From: Collodictyon triciliatum
Lineage: Eukaryota; CRuMs
Length of the DNA stretch: 25,791 nt
Direction: 5' to 3'
Assembly (NCBI GenBank): GCA_043381765.1
Contig: JBHJMP010000195.1
Coordinates: 1-25,791 of the forward strand
The translations under genes and the position numbers were made by a program. Shown piece after piece: positions 11,118 through 22,900 of this stretch. Position 1 is the first letter of the stretch. Each line of letters starts with the position of its first letter. The notes beneath the pieces are model-generated. The model was not told where the DNA came from. It did not search any database and was given only the letters and a program-made list of their open reading frames with translations.

Positions 11118-11217
11118 NNNNNNNNNNNNNNNNNNNNNNNNNNNNNNNNNNNNNNNNNNNNNNNNNNNNNNNNNNNNNNNNNNNNNNNNNNNNNNNNNNN
11201 NNNNNNNNNNNNNNNNN
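11118..11217. other. Assembly gap, exactly 100 N
   Basis: A round 100-N run is the usual placeholder for a gap of unknown size. It separates the poly-T run from an unrelated 12-mer repeat, so the missing segment may be longer and may include coding sequence. Confidence 0.97.
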
Positions 11218-11336
11218 GAAAAGAAAAATGAAAAGAAAAATGAAAAGAAAAATGAAAAGAAAAATGAAAAGAAAAATGAAAAGAAAAATGAAAAGAAAAA
11301 TGAAAAGAAAAATGAAAAGAAAAATGAAAACAAAAA
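11218..11336. repeat. (GAAAAGAAAAAT)n 12-mer minisatellite
   Basis: About ten near-identical copies of a 12-base unit starting directly at the gap edge; the last copy has a C for G change. Because the unit is a multiple of three it stays open in several frames. These frames are not genes. Confidence 0.93.
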
Positions 11337-11895
11337 GAGTTAATACAAAAGGATCGAACCACACAGGCGCTTCGTAGTGGCCTTCTTCCTTTGATCATAG
11401 CCGCATCTCTCACTTGATTGAGACGGCGAACTTGGTTTCCATGGGATTTTCTATATGCGGAAGCAGTGGCCATCGCATGTTCGTGAAAAGAACCACTCAC
11501 CACAAAAAGCTTTGCAACTGCAAGCCGCAATATATATCTATATATTCTAAATTATTCTATATATGCAAGACAATTTATGGACATTCGAATATATTATAAT
11601 CAGTAATTATCATATATTCCAGAATTACACTTCAACGGCATTGCATCCGATCCTTGGATCACGCTCCAATCACCTTTCTCAGCACAGGAAGGAAAGTTTT
11701 TTTTTTTTTATTCTAAAAGTCTTAGCTGTTGAGCCCGTCTCAACAATCTTTCATTCAACCATCAGGCAAGTAGTTCCAAAGTAGTACAGGAAGGAAAGAT
11801 TGCATCAAAAACCAATAAACCGAACGGCAGCACAGCAGCAATACACCCAGACGAAGAAAGAAAAAGATCCCAGGCAGACAGTGCGAAGCTCAAGT

Positions 11896-12884
11896 ATGGC
11901 TCAAGCGCGATGCAATCGAAGCAACCAGTCAACAATCCAGCTCGGATCCGATCCCGCGTCCTTCGTCTCCGAAAATCGAGGACTTTTCACGCCCCACGTC
12001 GATCGAGAGCGCGTTGTTCGTGCCAAGCGCCCTGTCACAGATACCGGCTCCAATCTGGGCTTTCGAGCAGCTGAGGGCTCCTCGCCTCAAGTCCCAAAGC
12101 CCCGCTCGGAATCAACAGGACCGCACCGGGCACAAACGCAGTCCGTCTACATCGGAGGCGAGCATACCGGAAAGGTGAGAGCGTTTTATGGGCTTCATAG
12201 GCCCGAGCCTGCCCGCTCAGATGTGGTTACAAGTTGCAAATAACAGTTAATTTATAAAAGCTGTGCAAGCAATTATTTTTTTTTAGATTTGCTTATGTAA
12301 AAAAGAAAGAAAAAAAAAAGAAATGATATTTTGTGAAATTTCGGAGTTTTGGCGTTTATGTATTCTTCCTTTATATGACATCGCGCTTGACGCAAAATGG
12401 CAGCAACATTGGGTGACCCTCGCAAGCCAAGACTTCAATCAGAAGGAGGCTGAGTGCATCCTCCCTGTCATTCGAGTGAACCACTTTGGAGGCTGTGGCA
12501 TGAAACTTGGGACGGACCCTTTGACAAAAACGTCAGAGTACCGCCAGGAAATCAGTACTCGGGCAAGTACAATGCCAATTAGCGGCCCTGTGCCACGGGC
12601 CAAACACAATCCGCGTGCGTTTAATATACTGAATGGTAGATTATATTTTTCCTGTTTGTGCATTCCCTTAAAATTCACGATTGTATTTTGGTTCTTAAAT
12701 ATATATGTTCATACATCAAAATTTAGCCTGTGAAACAAAAAAAAATAATTTATGCAATGTGTTTTCAATATCAGGAAGCGATGGAAACAGAGATTTGGGC
12801 CTGAGCAAGTCCAGATATCAAATCGCACGCGAGTCTATCAAAGTCAGGGCAGATATACTTACCGGGGCGCCCCTTAACAAGTGA
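11896..12884 (+). CDS. Unidentified 206-residue protein with twofold LGxDPxxxxSExR motif
   Basis: Exons 11896-12174, 12404-12635 and 12775-12884, with phases 0 and 1 matching at the joins (donors GTGAGA and GTAGAT, both acceptors CAG) and a TGA stop. I chose the ATG at 11896, eleven residues before the first motif; the frame stays open further upstream but without another good ATG. A motif occurs twice with identical spacing: STIQLGSDPASFVSENRGLF (residues 12-31) and MKLGTDPLTKTSEYRQEI (126-143). The rest is low in hydrophobic residues and rich in Ser, Arg and Pro, with no signal peptide or membrane segment. I do not recognise the family. Short repeated motifs in a small basic protein are seen in axonemal microtubule-associated proteins, and IFT88 is close by, but that is only a hint. 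Confidence 0.75.
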
Positions 12885-13310
12885 GAAGGCTAGGCCAGGC
12901 CTCAAGGAACATCAAACTATATTATGAGTGCTTCAGCTTGGTACTGCCCTCTGTCAAGTTTATAATCCGATCCGCACATTTACTTCTGAATATTGCATTT
13001 TGGAAATAAAGTAATCATTGTCCATGGTCAAATGCAAACGGATATTTGTAATAATAACAAACCAACTAGGTGCATATGGTGAATAGAGGAAATATTATTT
13101 GATTTATAAAAAAAATAAATTAATTGATTCAAATTAAAAATTATTCCCTTGAGTAACATCAATCGAATAAAAAAAAATGACATGCGATGAGCAAAGTATC
13201 TAATCAAGTCCCGAAAATCACTACAGAAGCGAAAGAAAATGTACCGAACAGACGCAGGTCTAATGATAATTGATATCAAATTGACTATTATTCCTTCCTC
13301 GCCGGCAGCA
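12885..13310. other. Intergenic, no gene seen
   Basis: The 3' flank of the 206-residue gene up to the tRNA. It is AT-rich, contains a candidate polyadenylation hexamer, and has no open frame with coding character. Confidence 0.7.
13005..13010 (+). promoter_or_regulatory. Candidate AATAAA polyadenylation signal
   Basis: The hexamer lies 121 bases after the stop codon of the 206-residue gene, a plausible distance. AATAAA is common by chance in AT-rich DNA, so this is weak. Confidence 0.35.
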
Positions 13311-13382
13311 GGGGATATGGTGTAGTGGTATCACGTTCGCTTTGCATGCGAAAGGCCATGGGTTCGATCCCCGTTATCTCCA
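13311..13382 (+). tRNA. tRNA-Ala (anticodon TGC)
   Basis: A 72-base cloverleaf. The acceptor stem GGGGATA pairs with TATCTCC (one G-T), and the discriminator is A. The anticodon stem TTCGC/GCGAA encloses the loop TTTGCAT, giving TGC for alanine codon GCA. The T arm ATGGG-TTCGATC-CCCGT is intact. The internal Pol III A box (TGGTGTAGTGG) and B box (GGTTCGATCCC) are visible. There is no intron and no encoded CCA, as usual in eukaryotes. A short T run follows. Confidence 0.95.
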
Positions 13383-13388
13383 GCTTTG

Positions 13389-13393
13389 TTTTT
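13389..13393 (+). terminator. RNA polymerase III terminator (T5)
   Basis: A TTTTT run begins seven bases after the tRNA 3' end, which is the standard Pol III stop signal. Confidence 0.75.
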
Positions 13394-13600
13394 GCAATAC
13401 GGAGGACAGCGCCTTTCATTTTTCTTTGCCGTGGTGTATCACCCTTTCAACGCTCCAGCTATTTATAATACAAGATTTTGTGGCAGTCATCCAGTCAGAT
13501 AAGTTGTATTTGGTTTATTGAAAAGAATTCTCGCAACGCCACCTCCGGGCATAAAAGACAAGGACAGTGTCGGGGTCAGAGTCACGGGGTGCGCCTGGGC

Positions 13601-16600
13601 TCACATGCCGGGGAGAAGGTCATCTCCAAGGTCCGCGCTGCCGAAATCATCATCGTCCAGACTTTGCTATTTATTTATTTATTTTGGTTGAAATCGGAAT
13701 ACAATTCCACATGAAGCCGAGGCAAGATATACAAAAGAAGAAAAGATGAAGACAATAATGAAGCAAAGAATGCCCGATGACCAGACCTTGATTTTGGCGT
13801 GTGCTTTGGGTCTATCCTCGGCAATGGCACCGGAGACATTGAGTGCTATGTTTGTGTCGGCCATTTCTAAGGCAACATACCGTAAATAGGATTGCAGATA
13901 GAGCAGGGGAAAAGGGGTTGAAACCCTGAGGCAGGTGAATCAGGGTGTGCAAAATAGATGAAGCAAACGTGGAGCAGGGGCTGGTGCGGGTTCCGGCTCG
14001 GGCTCTTGATTGCGGACAGAGCTCATACCAAAATTGCGCTCGTCGAATATGTCTTGTGGAGCGTCAGCCTGCATTTTAATGAGATTCATTATGAACAGGA
14101 TAATTTAAGTAGAATGTGTTGTCTCAAAAGCAGATGAAAAAAAGAAGAAGAAAAGAGTCATGTGTGTGTATCTGGGTTGCGGAGTAACCTCGTCTTTCTT
14201 CTTTCGAGATTTACGGTCGGTCTTCCTCTGTTAAGTTACATTTCATTTATCAATCAACAATGTTCAATGATATCAAGATAGAGTGAAGTAAGATTATAGC
14301 CTTGACTATGATTCCAAACAAGTCATCAGCACCGTTTCCGGTTGTATATGCTCTCGTTCATACCTGCGCGGCTGCCTGTGCCTTCGCCTCTGCAGCTCTT
14401 TCTGCTTTCTTCAGGCGTGCAACGTATTCGTGAACCTCATCTTTCATTCCGAGGTCATTACATATGGCCATGAGATATTTCAAACCTGTTTTTTTTCCGC
14501 CCCAAGAAATAAATAGTGAGTCATAAGCATATGTAAGCAACAGCATAAATTTTGAAAGAGAATGATTGAAACTGGATATATTGCAGGACATCAAGAGCCA
14601 AAATAATAAAAAATAAATATATGTACATTCAACGTTTTCGGGGAACTTCTCATGTATTTGTTGGTAGGTCTCCAATGCTTGTTGGTATGAACCCATTCTG
14701 CGATAGCAGCTAGCAACCTTGTGATTCAATTCCATATCAAGAATAGACGACACAGAAAAATGAAGGAATATTAGGGAAATAAACTAATGTAATAGACACA
14801 TAAATATAGAAATTGGTCACCATTAGCCTCCAGCGTGGGTCGAGAGTCTGGATAAGAGCCGCTTGCTCAAAGTAGTGGATAGCTTTTTCATAAACCTCAT
14901 TCTTGACATAGTATGCACCTAACCATTGAATTACCTCCATATTGACGGGATATAGCTTATAAGCCTGTGGGAGTTGAGTTGACAAGTCAGAGTGATAAAG
15001 CATTCGAGATAAATTACGGATTAGTGAGAGATGATATTTGAGTTTGCTTAGAACGGTACATCGGTGTTGTAGTGATAGGCCTCACTTTCGTCATCTTCTT
15101 TTACATAGATATTTGCTAGTCTGGAATTAACGGATTTTGCCTTAGCCGTTTGGGATGTATGATATTTAAACAAGAGCATATACCACATATAAAGTTTATT
15201 GATTTATTTCATTTTTTTAAAAAAATTATATAAACAACGAAAAACCTTGCTAACACGCCTGGGTCAGTCGGCAGAACAGTTGCCAATTGCCTGAAATACT
15301 CTGATGCTACCTTGATGTTTCCAACGGCCTCAGATCTATTCATATACAAGATGTAAAAATAAACGATATCCATACAATATAATGATAAACATGAATAACT
15401 AAATCTTATTATGTTGCTAATATGCCATGGCCGGGGTGGGTTATTACATATCTGCGAGTTGAAACAGGACTTCTGGGTGAGATGGAAGAAGTGCAAGTAG
15501 TTTTTCAAATCGCTCTGTGGCCTCGTTGAATTTGCCCAATTTTTTATAGGATAGTCCTGCATAAGGAATACTCCGATTCACATGGATGCCTTATCTTTGG
15601 ATATATATATAAGAGTAGATGATTACCCAAATTGAAAAGCCCTTCAATACAATCAGCCTCTGCTTTGACAGCTTCGAAGTAGAACTCCTTTGCCTTTTCA
15701 TATTCAGCACGTTGGAAATGAATGTTTCCCTTATTCACCAGTGCTTTGGCGTTGTACGAGTCGAACTACACAAAGCACAAAGTTTTTTTTTAAATGTGAG
15801 AGCTTTTATGTACAAATTATAGTCAAAACCATTGGTCTGATGTACAATTTAAACTGCTATAAGTTTCACAAAATTTTGACGGCATTACCTGAAGTGAACT
15901 ATCAGCATATTTCTCAGAGTTTTTGAAGTCTCCTTCGAGGTAGTATAAAAAGGCCAGATTCGTTGATGCGATACCAGCAAGGCTCGCATCTCTCTTTTCA
16001 AATTGCTTGAGCTGTTCAATTGCCTAATATTCAATTCAATGAAAAAATCAATTAAAAATGGAGTGTTTTATGTTAAATCGCATGTAACACAATACAGTCT
16101 GCGAGTTTAAATCCAAAGAATAAACCTTGTCAAACTTCTTGGAACGAAGAAATTGTGATGCCTTCGAGATTTCTAACTGATATGATTACAACAGAAGAAT
16201 ACATTTAAAATAAAAATATGTTCAGACAAAGTTGCCATATGGAATGCATTACATTCTACTTGTATGTTTCATAAAATAATCATAAAATGATAAATCAGGA
16301 AACCTCGTTGATAACGGACTGGAAAGCGGTTGACCTCAAACATTCGATTATATAATCAACACCACCAACATAATCCTTCTCGATAACAGGAGCAATAAGC
16401 TTTGATGCATTCAGGACAAATTTGTTGGCCAGTCTCTGCCTGTATGAATGAGTGTAAACGTTAAGTATATCACTGTATTATATTGTTGCATGTGCAGCAG
16501 CCCGAGCCATTTGCTGTAACTGAGAATATAGCACCATTTTCCCCCTTTATTCGGTTCAAAGTGAGAATATAGCACCATAATAGCTCCATCAAGAGCAAGT

Positions 16601-19055
16601 GATGATAAACTTAATAAGCGAAATAAATGCAAGAGCAGGAATAGAAAATAGGGGTGAAAAAAAAAAGATAAGAAAGAACCTCGCTCTTATTTCTCTTTTT
16701 AAAGCCTCATCATGAAGAAATTCATCATCTGTGCCAGCAATCTCATCCTCCTCGTCATCGCCACCGAGAGCACGGATGCTGACGAGCTTTTCGAAACTGC
16801 GCTTCATCTTTTCTTTATCTCCCAATGCATAGTAGCACACAACAAGATTAAATCCTAAAAAAAAAAAAATAATGAAGAAAATGAAGAAAATGACGTAAAG
16901 AGAAGAGAATGAAATGATACCCATATAGATCAATTATTTATTTTTATACAAAAAAGAAGTCATTCTTGATATAAAAAAAATTTAGCTACAAATACCTGTT
17001 CTAAAATCCGGAAGCCCCTCCATAATTGTTTCATAAGATTGTACCGCATCAGCGAACTGGCCGAGTTTCACGAAAGCATTTCCAATATTCCTCATTATTT
17101 TGAACCTGCGAGTGTTCAAATAAGATTTTTGGTAAGTACTATTCCCATATGCAGTTTCTCTTTCATTTCTTCTTTCTTTTATTTTGGTATAATAAAATAA
17201 CAAGATTCGTGTACAAAAGGAGTACTCATATTCATATAATTGTAATAATATGCCCTTAGTGAAAAGAAAAAATATTGTTCATCAGTAACCTTATTTCCTT
17301 TCCAGTATTCGGAACTTGATCAAGAGCCATTCTGTACATTTTAATTGCAGACGGATATTTCTTTTGCTCATAGTAGATATTTCCCATATTGACACGAAGT
17401 CGACCAGACTGATTTATGAAAAAGAAAAACAGCCATCAATAGTTTATCCATGAATAGGCAAATCGGTCGTGAATTATGATCCGATGATTATCATGTTACA
17501 ATAGAAAGTAAACATTTCAAAGATGGTATATCATCTATGTGCAAAATGATTGAGAACCTGTGCATATTGTTTATTCCGAACAATAAGGGAATAGGTAGCC
17601 AGTGCGTCCTCGAAAAGCTTATTTGTGTGGTATTGACATGCAAGATTCAGATGCACGGCATATGTAAGGTCTGGATTGATCTGTTCACTGCAAATGTAAT
17701 TTTATCAATAAAATAATGATGATAATAATGCTAATAATATCAATTATACCAATAGTAATAGGGTAATCTCACATCTAACAAATATATGTGTAAGAAACAA
17801 AATAGCAAGACACCGTCGTTCTCGCTATGCAGTCAATATCGAATGTGCAATTTCTTCAACTTTGGTACAGCAGGAAAATAAAACTTCAATAGGATATAAG
17901 TCTGATACCTTAACCCATTGGACTCACGATATTTACACAAGCTACGCTCGAGTTTCCCAGCTTCCTTTGCCTTATCCAACGCTGCGCGCAGATTGCTTTC
18001 ATATCCGGCCATAGCACTCTCCTCGATCAGCACATTCACCTTCTTTTCCATGTCTTTTGCCTGCTCCTCTGGCGAACTCCGGTCAGGCTTCTGCAAGGGA
18101 GCAGCAGCTCCTCGCCCTTCAAACAACACTCAGGTTTAATACATAGACATCTACGCATTTACATTAATCCATTTTTACTTCACGAGCACAAACATTGACA
18201 CAAAAAAACACAAACATAAACATAAAAATAAACATAAAAATAAACATAAAAATAAACATAATATAAACATAAACATAATATAAACATAAACATAAAAATA
18301 AACAAAAAAACACAAAAAAAACACACAAAAAACACAAAAAAAACACACAAAAAAAAACACAAAAATAAACACAAACACAAACACAAATGAATGGTTATCA
18401 AAAAAGAAAAAAAGAAAGACATATTCAGACCTCCAAGAGGGTCCAGTCCCTGGCGATTGGCATTGCGGTTTCCTGCAGACGAATACCCGGCTGCACGCAC
18501 ACTCGTCATCGGTCGGTCCTCGCCTCCACTCGTTGCTGCAGCTGTGCCCATTCGTGAGCCGACGCCACGTCGCGAGGCTGATTGGCGGCCGCCTGATGTG
18601 GCTGGTGCGCCGTATGACGAAGCAGGGTTCGGCGCCGCATAGAAAATGTCGTCATTATCGTAGGCAAATCCTGTCTGTGTAATCCTGTTAGCTTCATTGA
18701 TGCTTCAAGGCTTCAGTTCTGCTCTTTCGATTGTCAATTTGAGTTATAAGGCAGGTATCGTTACATCTCGCGATGTTTGAAGATATTGTTGAATATGTTG
18801 AGAATATTGCTGGTGTGTACAAAAGGAAAGAATGCATAAAATAGTTTTGGTTGAAGAGACATTTCTACGACGATAGACATGTAAATATGTTGCTAGATAA
18901 ATGTAAACCAGAAATAATCATAATCATAATCATAATCATAATCATAATAATCATAACAATAATAAAAGTGAAGCTACAGCCCCAACCTGCAGCGGGACAT
19001 ATCCTTGTTGCTCAAAGCCTCCATAGACATCGTCTTCGTCTTCACCTCCGTACAT
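13601..19055 (-). CDS. IFT88: Intraflagellar transport protein IFT88 (IFT-B core, TPR protein)
   Basis: TPR scaffold of the IFT-B complex, needed for anterograde transport and cilium assembly. Exons: 19055-18987, 18674-18431, 18128-17909, 17687-17558, 17408-17290, 17105-16996, 16854-16680, 16439-16304, 16176-16126, 16023-15889, 15765-15627, 15556-15448, 15335-15246, 15120-15060, 14964-14821, 14717-14627, 14485-14364, 14227-14189, 14068-13969, 13866-13787, 13666-13601. All 20 joins agree in phase and total 2430 bases, giving 809 residues, close to the ~830 of animals. Family landmarks in order: acidic N-terminus; RPMTSVRAAGY (about residue 84); NPDLTYAVHLNLACQY; YRMALDQVP; GFNLVVCYYALGDKEKM; an acidic loop; ASKLIAPVIE; TNLAFLYYLEGDF; ALVNKGN; PTDPGVLARLANIY; QWLGAYYVKN..EKAIHYFEQA; VASCYRRMGSYQQALETY; FPENVECLKYL; a charged tail ending DDDDF..LGDDLLPGM. 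It looks intact. Confidence 0.97.
18199..18387. repeat. A/C-rich imperfect repeat (AAACAT / AAACAC units), intronic
   Basis: A long run of imperfect six- to eight-base units with no G, filling most of the second IFT88 intron (18129-18430). On the sense RNA this is a U/G-rich tract ahead of the acceptor. The open frames through it are all Phe/Val/Cys strings and not genes. Confidence 0.9.
18914..18966. repeat. (CATAAT)n hexamer microsatellite, intronic
   Basis: Six to eight copies of CATAAT, decaying into ATAATA, in the first IFT88 intron (18675-18986) close to the donor side. Confidence 0.88.
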
Positions 19056-19905
19056 TTCTTAAAGGCTGGAGAAAACTTGTTTCGTGCTTAACTACCAGGT
19101 TGTTCGTTGGCTTCAAATATTCTTCTGTTCTTATCGAGAAAGGGGACAATAGGATATCCTTCTTATTTGTCCAGAGAATCTGCCTCGACAGATCCAAACA
19201 ATAGATGAGTTTCTTGGAATTCATAGATTTTTACAAAAAAGAAAAAACGTAATAACACTCAAGTTTAAGAGAGAGGGGGGAGGAAAATACAAGAGGAGAG
19301 GGAGAGCTCCAAACACAAGGCAGTACTTTCTGCGGCGAAAGAGAGAGAGATGGTGTGAGTGTTGAGACGAGGACGGACACTTCCAACTGTTTTAGGGCTG
19401 CTTGATCGTTGCCAAAAACATTTAAAAAAATCATTCCATTAAGAATATAGGGTTCTTGATACGAATCACCCGTCCCTCTTCAGTAGTAAATACATATATG
19501 ATAACAGGAAAGGCTGCACCGATACTCCCCCGCACACAAAGCCCTCTCAATAAGATGAATCTGAAAAACAAAAAAGTTATTCAAATAGTTTTCCAGAATT
19601 GGATTCAGTTCGAACATAAGTGGAATTTACTTTGTTGCGCGGTGCACTCATAATCAAACATAATCAAACATGGGCTCAGATTTCGTTTCCTTTTAATTCC
19701 CGAAGGAGGCAAAGGCGCTGCGATAATGGATTTACAACGGGAGGACTAGTAGAGCAAAAGCCATGAAAAGTTAAGATATAAAAAGACATTGATGGTTAAT
19801 TTCTTAATTTTTTTTTTTGTTGGGCAGTATGAAAAGAGATGAGGGGTGGTGCCATTGTATCCATTATCAGTTCCTTTCTGCTTCTTCTCCAAGTCTCTTA
19901 TGTTC
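19056..19905. other. Intergenic between PWWP gene 3' end and IFT88 start
   Basis: The promoter region of IFT88 and 3' flank of the PWWP gene, both on the minus strand. It contains a purine-rich patch (about 19265-19352) and a T run near 19810. I found no gene, RNA or convincing core promoter motif. Confidence 0.65.
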
Positions 19906-22900
19906 CTAATCTGAGTGGCCTGGCATTTCAGGTTTGCTGGCTTCGTTGGGTGCTGCTGTTTCAGGATTTTCTCCAGGCTTGTCTTCGGTAACAAGGGTAT
20001 CCTTTTTCTCTTCAGCAGGTGGCGCGGTCTCTTGGGGGTTGATTATTTTTTCATCCGTGCCTGGTGTCGGTGCTGGTTCTCTCTCCAGCTCAACTGTCAC
20101 ATCTCGAGGCAGGTCTTGCGCTTCGAAGGTCTTCTTGTAGTCGTGTATCAGCATCCTCTTTAATTTTTTATACATCTTTCGAACCTCTTCATCCTGATGG
20201 TGGCGGAAATCCTTAATTGAGAGTCCAAGTTTGGTTTCCTGAGATTTCATTTAGAGTAAGGTTAGCACAATTGTTAGGAATAATTATTTTCATTATCAAA
20301 GAATTCTTACTATGAGTAGCTTGGAGTCGTATTTCAAACCAAGCATGATTGTGAGGGTCGACTTCAGTTTAGGCAGATTCTGCACGTTAAAATTTAAATA
20401 TATGAAGACTTAACACAACTGGTACAATACCAAGTATGATGTTTCCAGAGTCATAAATTTTCATAGACTTAGTTTAGAGCTATATACAAAAGGAGAGTAG
20501 AGTACATTGAAATGAAATTGAAATAGAGAATTACTTCAGGTTTGGCTTTATTGTCATCTATATCTTTCATGAATTTTTGGACCTCACCAAGGGTTGCCTC
20601 TGAGGTAATAAAAAAATCGTCAGATATTTATAAATTACATATATTTCTCTTTTTCGTCACTTTCAGCAATAAAATTCAATTGTCTTAACGATCAAAAGCG
20701 AAGTGAATATTGGAGCAACCTTGTCTTGAGGTATCATCCTGCTTCTTGTCAGAAGATTCTGCATTTTCTGTGGCTTTCGAAGCATCTTTCTGTGTCTCAG
20801 AGGTCTTTGTAAAATCGAGAATTAATCTCTTCTTTAACTTTTTGTACATCTGCCGAACCTCTTCGTCTTGATGGTGACGGAAGTCCTTAATTGAGAGTCC
20901 AAGTTGCGTTTCCTGCGATTTCATTTATAGAAAGGTTAGCGCGATTGTTAAGAATAAAAATTTTTTTCATTATCAAAGAATTCTTACTATGAGTAACTTG
21001 GAGTCGTATTTCAGACCAAGCATGATTGTGAGGGTCGACTTCAGTTTAGGCAAGTCCTGTATGTGACACGGACAAATCGTGGTAGAGTCAAAGTAAGATA
21101 CGGATTATTTCTCTTTAAATCGAATACAGGGGAAAAAATACAACTTCTATCAAAATTAATATAGTAAAAAAAATAATTTTTTTTTAATACTTCGGGCTTT
21201 GGCTTGGATGACTCGATTTCACGAAGTAGCTCGTGGATTTCAGTGACAGAAGTTTCTGCAAAGAATAATGTTGATTATTGGAATTACGGGTAAATGATGA
21301 CAACGAGAGCTGTAATCAAAAAGAGATGGTCAGACTACAATTATAATTCTAATGTGTTTTTGAAGAAAATTACATACTTTTTCTGGGTAAAATGTCAAAG
21401 TTTTCATCGTCCGAATCCTTTTTGTCTCCCGCTGGTTTCTTTTTATCTTTCTGATTTCCTTTTGATTTGTCTTTCTCAATCACTCTTGATGTGGTTGGCG
21501 TAGCTGTCAATCCAGGCGGCATTGATTCATCAGGGACATGAGTGTTCTTTGATGTATCAACAGTTTTTGATTCTTTAGCCTCCAACTTACGCTTTTTTGA
21601 CTTTTCCTTTTCATCCCCTTCGAGCTTTTTTTCTTTGTCCCTGCCTTTGGAAGTGTCTGCAGACTTTCCGATGGAGCTTGATTCATTTTTGGTGTCTTTT
21701 GATTTTTCTTTGCTTGTCTCCGTGGACTTCTCGTCAGACTTTCCTTCTCCCTTTCTGGGAGTCTCTGGTTTCTCTCCGTTTTTTGTTTTCTCTTTTTCCT
21801 TCAATGATTCATCGGCTTTTGTTTTCTTGTTTTCTTTTTCTTTTGATTTACCTTTCTCCTTTTCTTTCGAGCCATCTGTAGATTTGGACTCACCCCCTAC
21901 GCCTTTGGCTTTTGACTCCGAGGGTTTCGATGCAGATTTGGTTTCTTTCTCACTCTTACTAGGCGCCTTTTCAGAATCCTCTTTTCTGGACTTTGCATTC
22001 AATGAAGAGTTCTTTTCAGTGGCATTGCGTGCTTTGGGCGGAGTGTGCTTCTTTTCCTTTTCCTTCTTCTCTCCCTTCTCTTCAGATGCCTCTTTATCCC
22101 CAGATTTTAAGCTCTTACTTGATGACTCTTTGACTTGCCGAGACCTTGCCTGAGTGTCGGGAGATGTGCTCTTTTTGGGGGGGTCTGATTTGTCTCCTGA
22201 CTCAGATTCTACATGTTTCTTGGGCTTTCGTCCTCTTTTAGCACCTTCTTTCTTTTCCGACTTGGCACTTTGATTTTCTTTGGCGGAGGCTTTTTTTCGC
22301 CCTCTCTTCTTTGGTACCTTTGGGGCCTCTGGTAGGTTATCTTCTTTTGACAATTCTGTCTGATTTTCTTTAGCAGTTTCTTCCACTTCTTTCCTTTCGG
22401 CAACAGAGCCTTCAGAGCGCCTACGTCTCTTGCCCATGGCGTATATTTCTCGAAAGTCTCTTTGATTTCTCTTGCGGCCGCGAGATGAGAACGTAACTAT
22501 GCGGGAAGGTCCATCGTCTTCCTCCTCATTTTCACTTGAATCGCCTTGCTTATCTTTCTTTAGTGGTGTTCTTTTTTCTTTTTCTTCTATTTCAGATGAA
22601 GACTCTGTATCTGTTTCTTCTGAGCTGTCGTCTTGGTTCTCTTTCAGACCACTTGACTTGCCTGTGGATGCTTTTTGGCGTGGCTTCCTCTCTACAAGAT
22701 TTCTTCTTAGTAAGGGGCATCGGGCCCTGGAAATAATGACCAAATCAAATGCAGTCAATGAGAAGGTTAAGAATGGAGATTACTTATTGGAACAGCAGGG
22801 GCCTCGCGGACACGTCTTGTACGCTTTGGCTCCTCTTCAGTTTCACTTGATTCCTGCGATTGATCATCATCCGTGTCGTCATCTAACTCACTCAGCCCTT

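Larger units (their letters stand above)
10940..11895. other. Divergent intergenic region with poly-T, gap and 12-mer repeat
   Basis: This separates the start of the HEAT gene from the start of the + strand 206-residue gene. One short minus-strand coding candidate is present: an ATG at 11473, twenty codons (MATASAYRKSHGNQVRRLNQ), then a GTGAGA donor at 11413. Its phase does not match the frame of the HEAT first exon at the acceptors I can see, so I did not join it. The rest is AT-rich with no recognisable gene. Confidence 0.55.

Noticed and set aside
10535-11377. Long open frames running through the poly-T, N gap and 12-mer repeat on both strands
   Set aside because: They are open only because N is untranslated and the repeat unit is a multiple of three; the proteins are Phe or Lys homopolymers.
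18180-18384. Three overlapping minus-strand frames rich in Phe, Val and Cys that resemble membrane helices
   Set aside because: All three frames of an A/C-rich repeat inside an IFT88 intron look alike; the flanking exons splice around it in phase.
21542-22153. Plus-strand open frame of 203 Ser/Phe-rich residues
   Set aside because: It is the antisense shadow of the Lys/Ser/Glu-rich linker exon of the PWWP gene.
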